Made by a program: the position numbers and the translations under genes. 9,275 nucleotides of DNA from assembly GCA_964483695.1 (NCBI GenBank), contig CAZACZ010000100.1:1-9275 (forward strand), read 5' to 3'. The notes below the pieces were generated by a model. That model was not told the origin of the DNA and ran no database searches. It saw nothing but the letters and a program-made list of their open reading frames with translations. This stretch comes from CAZACZ01 sp964483695. GTDB lineage: Bacteria; Deinococcota; Deinococci; Deinococcales; Trueperaceae. Shown one piece after another: positions 1-6,573 of the stretch. The number at the start of each line of letters is the position of its first letter. The first letter of the stretch is position 1.

Positions 1-29
1 CGGCCTACCCCCGCGGGCGCGGGGATCAC
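1..29 (-). CRISPR. Single type I-E CRISPR repeat at the window edge (leader-proximal repeat)
   Basis: Read on the minus strand, these 29 bases begin GTGATCCCCGCG and end GGGGGTAGGCCG. They match the type I-E repeat pattern (GTGTTCCCCGCG...CGGGGATAAACCG in E. coli) in length, in the G-rich start, in the ending CCG and in the central palindrome. The palindrome folds as CCCCGC, a GCCC loop, then GCGGGG, which is the hairpin Cas6e binds and cuts at its 3' base. It lies 70 bases downstream of cas2, where the leader-end repeat of an I-E array belongs. Only one repeat is visible and no spacer, because the window starts exactly at the repeat's far end. The array itself is therefore inferred. Confidence 0.85.
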
Positions 30-99
30 TCTTAGTTACGGAGGGTATCGAACGGAGCCGCGCGTGGACTCGGCCACGTTCCGTTCCGTAGTAGCGAGG
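30..99 (-). promoter_or_regulatory. CRISPR leader between cas2 and the first repeat
   Basis: This 70-base stretch lies between the cas2 stop and the repeat, the position of an array leader. It should contain the sequence that guides Cas1-Cas2 to the first repeat and perhaps the array promoter. Unlike the AT-rich E. coli leader it is GC-rich apart from the last part before the repeat (minus strand CGTAACTAAGA). I see no convincing -35/-10 pair. An inverted repeat occupies 50-86, and the pentamer cgttc is repeated in tandem at 77-89. The role is inferred from position. Confidence 0.6.
50..86. repeat. Nested inverted repeat in the leader
   Basis: An outer arm GAACGGA (50-56) pairs with TCCGTTC (80-86). 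Inside it, CGTGG (63-67) pairs with CCACG (74-78) around a 6-base loop. There is no T-run after it on either strand, so it does not look like a Rho-independent terminator. It begins 21 bases from the repeat, so a role in integration-site recognition or as a binding site is possible but unproven. Confidence 0.5.
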
Positions 100-435
100 T
101 CACGGTGGTGCCGGTGATGTCAGCTCTTCAGGACTGTCAAGGTCCTCACGCGGCCGCGGGAACCACGTCGAAACCAGGAGGCCCTCCCGGTCAGTCACCC
201 GTCGGTGGGGCTCACCTAGCAGTTTCACGTCGAGGCCTTGCTCCGTCTGGGAGGAACTCCACACCATTGTCGCGCGCGTGTCGGGACTTGCCCACGCGCA
301 GACCTGTGCCCAGATAGCTTCTCGGTCGGACTTCGGGAGGTTCGCCACGTATACGCCGGTGGCAACCTGAAGCGCCCACGATGAGCAGAAGCCGACCACC
401 TTGGGCGGAGCGCACTCAAGCACCAAGACCAACAT
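100..435 (-). CDS. cas2: Cas2, type I-E (Cas2e) adaptation protein
   Basis: Cas2 is the structural core of the Cas1-Cas2 integrase that captures prespacers and inserts them at the leader end of the array. The 111-residue product follows the Cas2e pattern: an N-terminal strand MLVLVLECAPP (E. coli MLVVVTENVPP), the ATGVYVANL segment at 25-33, and GLDVKLLGEPHRRVTDREG near 67-85 leading into LLVSTW. E. coli Cas2 has 94 residues; here a tail rich in Pro, Glu and Asp follows from about residue 92. There is no fused DnaQ exonuclease. The ATG at 435 is chosen because it gives the exact family N-terminus; it lies 20 bases inside the end of cas1, so the two are probably translationally coupled. It is the last gene of the operon. 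Confidence 0.95.
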   Translation of the reverse strand: MLVLVLECAPPKVVGFCSSWALQVATGVYVANLPKSDREAIWAQVCAWASPDTRATMVWSSSQTEQGLDVKLLGEPHRRVTDREGLLVSTWFPRPREDLDSPEELTSPAPP

Positions 436-1252
436 CGATGAGCCCCGTCATGTCGGTCACGATGCGATCGAGAAGTTTGCTCGACCTGAATCTATCGCGT
501 GCGGCGCGCCGCACGTCGCCCTCCAAACCATCCCAAGAAGCCGGTCCTCCACCATGGTCGGCCACGAGCTTGAACGCCAGCGGCACGGCGTGTTCGAACT
601 TGTAGAGATCCGCGATGTCCAGGACGAACGAGAGGGACTTGCCCCGATGGAGGAAGCCCAACGCTGGGCTCATCCCGGTCGCGTGGCACGCGGTTTCGAC
701 CAGACCATACAGGCACACGTTCGGGACGTTGAGAGCGAGGTTGGGTGCGTCTGTCTCCCTAGTCGGGTTGCCCGGGATGTAGCGTCTGCCGTTCCACTGG
801 ATTCCGAAGCCGCTTGCCTTCAACTTGTACAGCTCCCGAACCCGTGCCCCTTCGATGCCTCGGAGCTGGTCCAGCGTTCGATGCTCGACGCGCTCGCCGA
901 AGCGCTTGTACATCATCTCTTTGGCTACGGACAACCCCACTTTCTCGTCGGCGTACGCGCGCACCTGCTTCTCGAGCCATTGGGTGTTCTCTGACCATGC
1001 TCGGCCGGCGGAATAGCACCGGACGCCGTGCTCGCCAACCCAGATGATGCTCACGCCGTACCGGCCTGCCAGCCTTATGGCGTCCGTGCTCACGGTCGTG
1101 CCGGGACCAACCAGGATGGAGACCATCGCGCGGGCGGGCACCTCGTACTGGGTCTTCGCCGCGTTGTCCGTGAGCACCAAACAGCCGTCAATGACGGTCA
1201 GGCCGCCGCGCTCGACGTAGAAGAACGACAGTCGATTCTTGATCTGCAACAT
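416..1252 (-). CDS. cas1: Cas1, type I-E integrase
   Basis: Cas1 is the metal-dependent integrase that joins prespacer 3' ends to the repeat borders during adaptation, acting with Cas2. The product has 278 residues. It shows the I-E Cas1 pattern: RLSFFYVERG at 7-16, the VGPGTTVS turn near 48-55, LRGIEGARVRE at 130-140, and GFLHRGKSLSFVLDIAD at 199-215. Catalytic residues E134, H202, D212 and D215 match E. coli E141, H208, D218 and D221 with identical spacing between the last three. The ATG at 1252 is chosen because it gives the family start and shares one base with the cas6e TGA stop; the frame stays open upstream to 1603, but that part is a shadow of cas6e. There is no clear ribosome site, so coupling is likely. 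E. coli Cas1 has 305 residues, and its C-terminal tail has no counterpart here. Confidence 0.97.
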   Translation of the reverse strand: MLQIKNRLSFFYVERGGLTVIDGCLVLTDNAAKTQYEVPARAMVSILVGPGTTVSTDAIRLAGRYGVSIIWVGEHGVRCYSAGRAWSENTQWLEKQVRAYADEKVGLSVAKEMMYKRFGERVEHRTLDQLRGIEGARVRELYKLKASGFGIQWNGRRYIPGNPTRETDAPNLALNVPNVCLYGLVETACHATGMSPALGFLHRGKSLSFVLDIADLYKFEHAVPLAFKLVADHGGGPASWDGLEGDVRRAARDRFRSSKLLDRIVTDMTGLIDVGLGA

Positions 1253-1980
1253 CAGGTGCGGCGGGCGTGGAGAGCGGAGGTATGTCGGCGCGCAAGCACG
1301 GTCCCAGGTCGCGACAAGCACAGAAGCCCGCACCCCAACGATCTCGATCGTCCAATGCCACTCGCAATGCGTTCGCGTAGTTGCACGGGATCGAGGACCG
1401 TAAGCGTACCGATGATGTTGGTGGCGACGAACGTGATGGGCGCCTTGGCTTGCAGGGACCGCCGGACCTTGACCAGGCCGCGCTCGGTGACACGCGCTCT
1501 TTCGATGTGCGCGATGCCCTCGAGTCGCCGCTGGAGGTACGATCGGTACACGTCGTGTGGCTCCAAGGGCGTTTCGCGATTGTCGCGCCAGACGGCTTCC
1601 CATACGTCGACACGTTTCGAGCGAGTACCTGGTCGTCCCGGCAAGTCCTTGGTGGCGTTCAGCCGCAGCTCGAAGTCGAAACGTGCGCCCTGCGGGAGGG
1701 CGTCGGGGAACCGTTTCGTCTCGAGCGCCTCAAGTTCCAGCCCGAGGTGCTCCGAGGGGCGCGAGACCCGTCTCGGATCTTCGGTCGACAACACGAGCAC
1801 CGTCTCGACATTGTCTCGGCATTCGTCTGACCGGTAGAGGTACGGCCGTTCGTCGAAGGATCCGAAGAGGCCGCACACGGCTTGGTGAACGAGATAGCTC
1901 CTGGTAGCGCCTCGTGCGGCGGTGCGCCCTTCTTTGGTGAACGCGACCCTCGCCCGGCTGAAGTAGAGATCAGGGTTCAT
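1252..1980 (-). CDS. cas6e: Cas6e (CasE/Cse3) crRNA endoribonuclease
   Basis: Cas6e cuts the pre-crRNA at the 3' base of each repeat hairpin and stays bound as the head of Cascade. The product has 242 residues (E. coli 199). The start MNPDLYFSRARV fits the family. H32 in SYLVHQAVCGLF aligns with the catalytic His20 of E. coli (LYQLHQGLWHLF). The glycine-rich RNA-binding loop near the C-terminus, GIGRSRSLGCGLLCL (about 208-222), is intact. About 20 Arg-rich residues follow this loop, where E. coli ends almost at once. The ATG at 1980 follows GGAG four bases upstream on the minus strand and lies 11 bases inside cas5e. The frame remains open to 2220, but that extension is a shadow of cas5e. Confidence 0.95.
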   Translation of the reverse strand: MNPDLYFSRARVAFTKEGRTAARGATRSYLVHQAVCGLFGSFDERPYLYRSDECRDNVETVLVLSTEDPRRVSRPSEHLGLELEALETKRFPDALPQGARFDFELRLNATKDLPGRPGTRSKRVDVWEAVWRDNRETPLEPHDVYRSYLQRRLEGIAHIERARVTERGLVKVRRSLQAKAPITFVATNIIGTLTVLDPVQLRERIASGIGRSRSLGCGLLCLSRPGTVLARRHTSALHARRT

Positions 1981-2728
1981 TGGCTCCGTCCCTCTCTTCA
2001 CCGGTACCGGTCGCGGCCAACCGGATGCGGCGAACGATGCGCTCTCCACCGAACCGGTCCGCCGCGAAGTCCCGGCGGTCCCAGACCTGCTGCGGTTCGC
2101 CCTCCTCCGGTCCGGCGCCGTCGCCGTACCAGAACACGTGCTTGGCCGCCTCGCTATAGCCACGCTCGCTGTTGTCAGCTGTGGGCCACGAGGCCGCAGC
2201 CTCGAGCGCCGAAGCAGCATCCTGCTCGCCGATCAGGATCGGCGATGCTGGGAGGCAACCCTTCCGGCCGAGGAACAGGGGTCGAGCCGGTAGCCGCAGA
2301 GCATCGGCGAGTTCGGCCAGGGACACGGGTGCCGCGTCCGCCAATCCGAGCGCAACCAGGAACGCGCCGCCGGCAAGGTAACTCTTCTTCAGGATCTGGG
2401 TTCCGCCTGCGGCCGTGCCACCCCCGCGCTTCTCGATGCCCCAACGCGTCCACCCTTGGGACCCGATTCGGTCGAGGTCGGCCGAATGGTAATCCACGAT
2501 CACCTGCGGTACCCGCTCCTGGCGGACCGCGTAGTCCATCGCATCCTGAAGCGCGGTCGTGCGGGGTCCGTCGCGATAGGTCCAGCCCAGCGCTGACGCG
2601 CTCAACCCAGCAAGTGCGGAGCGCGTCGGGAACGAGAGGGTGGGCCTGAGCGGGTCCATCGCGACGCTGCCCCAAGACTGAAGCGGCCCGTCCAGGCGCA
2701 GCATTAAATACGTTTGCGCGCCCGTCAT
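1970..2728 (-). CDS. cas5e: Cas5e (CasD) Cascade subunit
   Basis: Cas5e caps the 5' handle of the crRNA in Cascade and contacts Cas8e and the last Cas7e. The product has 252 residues (E. coli 224). The family signatures are at the N-terminus: YLMLRLDGPLQSWGS (7-21), then RPT and FPTRSALAGLSASALG (about 28-48). The later YLAGGAFLVALGL segment and PLFLGRKGCLPASPI, with its conserved LGR-C core (E. coli YLGRRSCPL), also match. The ATG at 2728 overlaps the cas7e stop as ATGA, a standard coupled junction. There is no strong ribosome site of its own. A charged tail after about residue 230 extends past the E. coli end. I see nothing to suggest the gene is broken. Confidence 0.95.
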   Translation of the reverse strand: MTGAQTYLMLRLDGPLQSWGSVAMDPLRPTLSFPTRSALAGLSASALGWTYRDGPRTTALQDAMDYAVRQERVPQVIVDYHSADLDRIGSQGWTRWGIEKRGGGTAAGGTQILKKSYLAGGAFLVALGLADAAPVSLAELADALRLPARPLFLGRKGCLPASPILIGEQDAASALEAAASWPTADNSERGYSEAAKHVFWYGDGAGPEEGEPQQVWDRRDFAADRFGGERIVRRIRLAATGTGEERDGANEP

Positions 2729-3882
2729 GCGCCGAGTCGGAACGTCTGCTCGAGCAGTTCGTCGAACGACCGGCGCCGCACGTCCGTGGCCGGCAGGTCG
2801 TGTATCGTCGCAATCACCGGCTCGAGCCCGTCGTCGCCGTACATGGTCGCCAGCCTGGCGCGATGTTCGAGAAGCCGCTCAATCGACGCAGCCATGACCC
2901 TGCCGCCTTCGTCCTTCACGGGGTCCAGGAACGCGTTGGCCATCGAACGCGGCTGGGCGGCGCCGCGTTCGGTCATAACGAACTCCGCGTACGAGAACGG
3001 CGCGGTGGAGCCGCGCTTCGCCGAAGGCGTCACCGTCGCCATCGCCTGAACCAGGTTCCGCCCGAGGCGCTCGGCCATGCTCGCTTCGAAACCAATGAGA
3101 TTGTCACGGAGTTGGTTCATGTCGACGACTGCGTACAGGTAGTAAACGCCGGAGGAGAGCTCCGTGTCCTGGATGAGCCCCGCTCCAGCGTCGTCCTGGC
3201 TGGTCTTCAGCGTGTCGATCGCGGTGAAGTAGTCCGTCTCGGAGGCTTCGGCGTGTGTGGTGAAGGCATGCGCCACGCTCACGGCCGCATCGACGCGCGC
3301 GAAAAGATCGGATGTCACCATACGGCCAAACAACGATGTGTCGATGCTCGCCGGAAGGGCCTTGAGCGTCGCGCGCAGCGTCTTGGCGTCCTCGAGTTGG
3401 CTCTCCTTGGCGACCACCTTCTCGTCCGAGATCTCTACCCCGCGCTCGCGAAGTTCCTGCAGGACCCGAATCGCCGTTTCGTACAGGAAGTCCGTCTCCG
3501 CCTTGCTCAGCACCAACAGCTGCGAACTCTGCGCCGATTCGATGCCAGTCTTCCTTGGCACCGGCTTGGTGTCGACGGTCTGCTCCATGAGCCACTTGGC
3601 GATCGCGGTCGCCTCCTGCTCGGAGGCACCGTGCTCCGATATCAATGGCACCGCTACGAGTCTCTCGTACACGCGGACGCTGCGCACTGCGGCGTCCCCT
3701 TCGTGAGCGATTGGCGCCGACTCGCGCCAGTGCTTCTTGAGACATTGCGAGCTTATGCGTGTACGCGTCACCCCGCCGAAGGGAATCCGCTTGGCCAGGC
3801 CCACGTCGTCGCGGTTCAGCAAGGACGCCGGATACGCCGTCAGCATGTGAATCTGAACCATGTCGCCACTTCGGTCGTTCAT
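2725..3882 (-). CDS. cas7e: Cas7e (CasC/Cse4) Cascade backbone subunit
   Basis: Six copies of Cas7e line the crRNA in I-E Cascade and form the backbone that holds the guide. The product has 385 residues (E. coli 363). Family motifs are the N-terminal IHMLTAYPASLLNRDDVG (11-28), FGGVTRTRISSQCLKKHWR (35-53; E. coli FGGKRRVRISSQSLKRAMR), SLFGRMVTSD (183-192), VAHAFTTH (203-210), DYFTAID (217-223), ELSSGVYYLYAVVDMNQL (241-258) and RSMANAF (312-318). The ATG at 3882 overlaps the casB stop as ATGA and has AGAGGGGG seven bases upstream, which supports it over the in-frame ATG at codon 8. High Cas7 copy number agrees with this being one of the better ribosome sites in the operon. Confidence 0.97.
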   Translation of the reverse strand: MNDRSGDMVQIHMLTAYPASLLNRDDVGLAKRIPFGGVTRTRISSQCLKKHWRESAPIAHEGDAAVRSVRVYERLVAVPLISEHGASEQEATAIAKWLMEQTVDTKPVPRKTGIESAQSSQLLVLSKAETDFLYETAIRVLQELRERGVEISDEKVVAKESQLEDAKTLRATLKALPASIDTSLFGRMVTSDLFARVDAAVSVAHAFTTHAEASETDYFTAIDTLKTSQDDAGAGLIQDTELSSGVYYLYAVVDMNQLRDNLIGFEASMAERLGRNLVQAMATVTPSAKRGSTAPFSYAEFVMTERGAAQPRSMANAFLDPVKDEGGRVMAASIERLLEHRARLATMYGDDGLEPVIATIHDLPATDVRRRSFDELLEQTFRLGA

Positions 3883-4409
3883 CCTCGTTCCCCCTCTTGC
3901 GCGTCACCGCGCTTTGCGCTCTGGTACTCGTCGGAAAGGTAGAAGTTGCGCGCGAAATTCATCTTGTTCGCACGGTCCCATGAGCGAAGAAGGCGCCCGA
4001 ACCGCACCCAATCGAAGCCGCCGTCCACCTTTGAGAGTAGGCGGTGCGCTTCTTGATGGGCTCTTTCACGGTCGAGGCGCAGCCAGCGCTCTATGCGCGT
4101 GCTGGCGGTCCTCGCGACAGCCAGCGCTCGCCCAGCAGACATGTCCGAGCGATGCGGATGCAAGACCATGAGCGGAATGGCGACGCGCCAGAACGCCTCT
4201 TCATCCGCGCGAACGCCATATTTGGCGATCAACCCCCAGAATGGATCTGGAGGGAAGTCGTCATGTGCCAGCATGCGGCGCAGCGTGGCCCGGTCACCGC
4301 GACTCATCGGCCCACCCTCGGAACGCCCTCGGACCGAGCCCGATATGCCCAGTACCTTGCTTTCGAACGGCCGAGACGCCGTTCCTGCATCGATCGATTC
4401 CGTGATCAC
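3879..4409 (-). CDS. casB: Cse2 (CasB/Cas11e) Cascade small subunit
   Basis: Cse2 is the small subunit, present twice in Cascade, that stabilises the R-loop along the Cascade belly. The product has 176 residues from the GTG at 4409 (E. coli 160). Conserved parts are SRGDRATLRRML (36-47; E. coli SCAQIRRV), the basic helices around 93-110 (GRALAVARTASTRIERWL), and the C-terminal FDWVRFGRLLRSWDR (132-146). The protein is strongly basic and predicted helical. The GTG overlaps the casA stop as GTGA, the same 4-base pattern as the next two junctions, so it is preferred. An in-frame ATG at 4307 has GAGGGTGGG upstream and would give 142 residues, losing a Gly/Ser-rich N-terminal segment; it cannot be excluded. 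Confidence 0.93.
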   Translation of the reverse strand: MITESIDAGTASRPFESKVLGISGSVRGRSEGGPMSRGDRATLRRMLAHDDFPPDPFWGLIAKYGVRADEEAFWRVAIPLMVLHPHRSDMSAGRALAVARTASTRIERWLRLDRERAHQEAHRLLSKVDGGFDWVRFGRLLRSWDRANKMNFARNFYLSDEYQSAKRGDAQEGERG

Positions 4410-6004
4410 GCCACCACCTCCAGCTCTGGTACCTTCTCCCACGGGAGGTCCAGGTCCCTCCGAAGCCGAGCTCGCAGGTACGCCTCGGAGCGCACCTCGT
4501 CCTCGAAATGACGTGCAACGCTGCGAGGGAGAGACTTGATCGCTGCCTCGAAGATGGCTTCGTGCCCGCCCGACCGGCCGACGACGATACTGTCGAACAG
4601 CCACTGCCGGTAGGGTCGGGTGGGGTCATCCGCACCTTCGCTCGTGGCCGCATCGATGAGAAAGTCGATGTACACGCCGTCGATGAGGGCCTCCAGGCCG
4701 TCGATTCCGGTTGTCATCTTGGCTCGGACTGAGTCGCGCGGCAGCGGGTCGTGGGACAGCACCAGCGCGATTGCTGAGCGCAAGGCACGCTTGGCCCTCG
4801 TGGTCTGCTCGAGCATCTGCTGGTGGAGTGCCGCCACCAGCGGAACTTGGCCGGAGAGCCTTAGCCGACTCGAGCGTTGCCGCGGTAGTCGTACTTCCCG
4901 GCGGTGGAAGCCACGCGTCTTGCCCTGCTCGAACGCCATCCCCTCGAACACGACGCGCAGATCGTCCACGTTCGGGGGGTTGAGCATCAGAGCGTCGGCG
5001 CTGGGCGAACGCACCGCGCCGTCGAGTTCGAAGAGCAACCGCACCACCTCCAAGTAGTCGTACCCCTTCTCCAGCGTCCCCCTTACCTTCTTATGACCGC
5101 CCTTCGGGTCCGGCACGAGTGGCGTGTATGGGTCACCGAGGCGCCCCCCTTCGGTAACGTCGTGCACTCGGGAGCGTTGGGATGCGTGGAACCACACGGT
5201 TCCGAACGCACCGGCCACCGGCTCGCCCAGGCGAACCATCCGCGCCAATGGGATGAACGCTGGGTCTAGTCTCATCGACGGAATCTGGGAGATGCCGTCC
5301 CACGGCTCGCGCCACAGCGCCCAGATCGGACCCTGCTGGTACTCCGCAGTCTCGTCCCAGCGACGGAGCATCACCGCGAGATCGTGCAGGAACGTGGCGC
5401 TGTACGAGCCGTCGATCCATGCGCCCATGAACGGGGTGCCGCTGCCGGCACCTGCACGCGAGCCGGTCAGCTGGCTCTCGTAGTTGCCGCGCCCCCCGAA
5501 GATGGCGCCGAACTGGTACTCGATCAAGGCGTAGGCCGCGAGCTCCGGCTGGAGTTGCCTGCTGACCGCCACTTTGCGCTCGTGGCCCTTGGTTCCGATG
5601 ATCTGGGTGAGCAAGCTGCAATTGTCTTCCCTGTAACCGTCCGCCGCGGGAGCGACCGCATTGGGCGTCGATGGCTGCAGGAAGCCAGGCAAGAACGGGT
5701 CGGGCTGGTAGAGCTCCCAGTCCGATATCGCACTGTGCTTCAGCAGGGACTCGCGCAGCAGGGTCGCGAGCTGGCTGGCAGGCAATGCAGACGCCTCGGC
5801 AATGTCGAGGTCGGCGGATCGCATCGCACGGGCGGCGCAGCGAACCTGAAAGCGAAGCCAGTACGAGCCCTGCTCGGCGGACACCAGCGGGTAGCTGCGG
5901 CTGACGGAGTCCGTGATCAGCTCGGCCAGCAACGCCGGCAACGACCTCGACACCCGCTTACCCGCCACGTTGACAGTGAACAGCGGGTCTTGCAGTAGGT
6001 TCAT
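4406..6004 (-). CDS. casA: Cas8e (CasA/Cse1) Cascade large subunit
   Basis: Cas8e reads the PAM, opens the target and recruits Cas3. The product has 532 residues (E. coli 502). The start MNLLQDPLF is the family pattern. DPFLPGFLQP (102-111) corresponds to the HPFMQ region before the L1 loop. FGGRGNYESQ followed by TGSRAGAGSGTPF (169-192) matches the E. coli FGGG...GLRGGTP glycine-rich region. The C-terminal half (about 385 on) is helical and rich in Arg and Ala, as expected for the four-helix bundle that contacts Cse2. The Zn-type cysteine cluster of E. coli CasA (CSCCG) has no counterpart here. The ATG at 6004 is preferred on family grounds; an in-frame ATG at 6049 adds 15 unmatched residues. 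It is the first gene of the minus-strand operon. Confidence 0.95.
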   Translation of the reverse strand: MNLLQDPLFTVNVAGKRVSRSLPALLAELITDSVSRSYPLVSAEQGSYWLRFQVRCAARAMRSADLDIAEASALPASQLATLLRESLLKHSAISDWELYQPDPFLPGFLQPSTPNAVAPAADGYREDNCSLLTQIIGTKGHERKVAVSRQLQPELAAYALIEYQFGAIFGGRGNYESQLTGSRAGAGSGTPFMGAWIDGSYSATFLHDLAVMLRRWDETAEYQQGPIWALWREPWDGISQIPSMRLDPAFIPLARMVRLGEPVAGAFGTVWFHASQRSRVHDVTEGGRLGDPYTPLVPDPKGGHKKVRGTLEKGYDYLEVVRLLFELDGAVRSPSADALMLNPPNVDDLRVVFEGMAFEQGKTRGFHRREVRLPRQRSSRLRLSGQVPLVAALHQQMLEQTTRAKRALRSAIALVLSHDPLPRDSVRAKMTTGIDGLEALIDGVYIDFLIDAATSEGADDPTRPYRQWLFDSIVVGRSGGHEAIFEAAIKSLPRSVARHFEDEVRSEAYLRARLRRDLDLPWEKVPELEVVA

Positions 6005-6246
6005 GATCCCCCGATTCCGGAGCCCAGGACGCAGCGTCGCGTCCGACACGCGGCATCACCCAGAGGTGGGATGATGCGCCGCGATTCTCCCGTCCACAAG
6101 CTCTGGCTCCCCCCGACCGCGTGAGTAGAAGCCTCAGCCAGCTGGCGTAGGCATGCGCGCCGAGGACCGCGGCTGATGTACCGCTTGCAGCCTGTTCCGA
6201 GTGGGCCCCGTGCAACTACACGTTGGCAAGACCGATACACTGCACC
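6005..6246. promoter_or_regulatory. Divergent intergenic region between casA and cas3
   Basis: This 242-base region separates the two divergent transcripts and must hold both promoters. I find no -35/-10 pair good enough to name on either strand. It contains an imperfect inverted repeat at 6049-6083, close to casA, and a perfect 10-base palindrome GCCAGCTGGC at 6137-6146. Its position makes it the likely control point of the locus. Confidence 0.6.
6049..6083. repeat. 35-base imperfect inverted repeat upstream of casA
   Basis: CGCGG (6049-6053) pairs with CCGCG (6079-6083), and CATCACCC (6054-6061) pairs with GGGATGATG (6068-6076) with one bulged A. The two-base bulge CG at 6077-6078 separates the stems, and the loop is AGAGGT. 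The centre is about 60 bases before the casA start. It could be an operator for a dimeric repressor or a hairpin in the casA leader RNA. There is no T-run after it, so it is not a typical terminator. Confidence 0.55.
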
Positions 6247-6573
6247 ATGGCCCCAACGAAACAGATGCCGTATCTCGGTAAAACTGCACGTGACGGCTGT
6301 ACATGGCACCCGCTCATCGCCCACAGCGCCGACGTTGCGGCCGTAACGCGAAGACTCCTCGCAGAAGATTCTTTCATCCGCAGGCGCTTGGAGTGCGTGA
6401 TAGGTCGTACATTCGATGAACGACTCCATGCATATCTGGTCTTTCTGGCGGGCCTCCACGACCTTGGCAAGACGAACCACCTGTTCCAGGCGATGTTGCG
6501 AGCGGCTCTCCGAGGCAACCGTCTGCGCAGCCAGGGTCATGTGCTCGTCGTCTTCCGCACCTTCGCAGCCGAC
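6247..6573 (+). CDS. cas3: Cas3 N-terminal part (HD nuclease domain), cut by assembly gap
   Basis: Cas3 is the nuclease-helicase recruited by Cascade to nick and unwind target DNA. This 109-residue piece is the start of its HD nuclease domain: WHPLIAHSADVAAV (20-33) carries the first metal-binding His (H26), and LAGLHDLGKTNHLFQ (67-81) carries the HD pair H71-D72 and the conserved K75. It ends at the run of Ns, which also hides the later histidines (around H105 and H129-H130 in the T. thermophilus numbering I recall). The ATG at 6247 is preferred; TTG at 6223 and ATG at 6265 are alternatives, and none has a clear ribosome site. The gene is divergent from casA and most likely continues in the 6675-8732 piece. 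Confidence 0.93.

Noticed and set aside
401..994. Plus-strand open frames opposite cas1 and cas2 (also 1028-1837).
   Set aside because: They are shadows of cas1 and cas6e, with no ribosome site and no recognisable domain.
1253..1603. Upstream extension of the cas1 frame.
   Set aside because: The extra residues are Arg/His-rich with no Cas1 similarity and lie wholly inside cas6e. The ATG at 1252 overlaps the cas6e stop and gives the family start.
1981..2220. Upstream extension of the cas6e frame.
   Set aside because: The extra 80 residues do not look like Cas6e and lie within cas5e. The ATG at 1980 has a GGAG site and the correct family start.
2800..3942. Long plus-strand open frame (380 codons) opposite cas7e and casB.
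   Set aside because: It is antisense to clearly recognised genes, has Arg/His/Val-rich chance composition and matches no family I know. Long antisense frames are common in GC-rich coding DNA.
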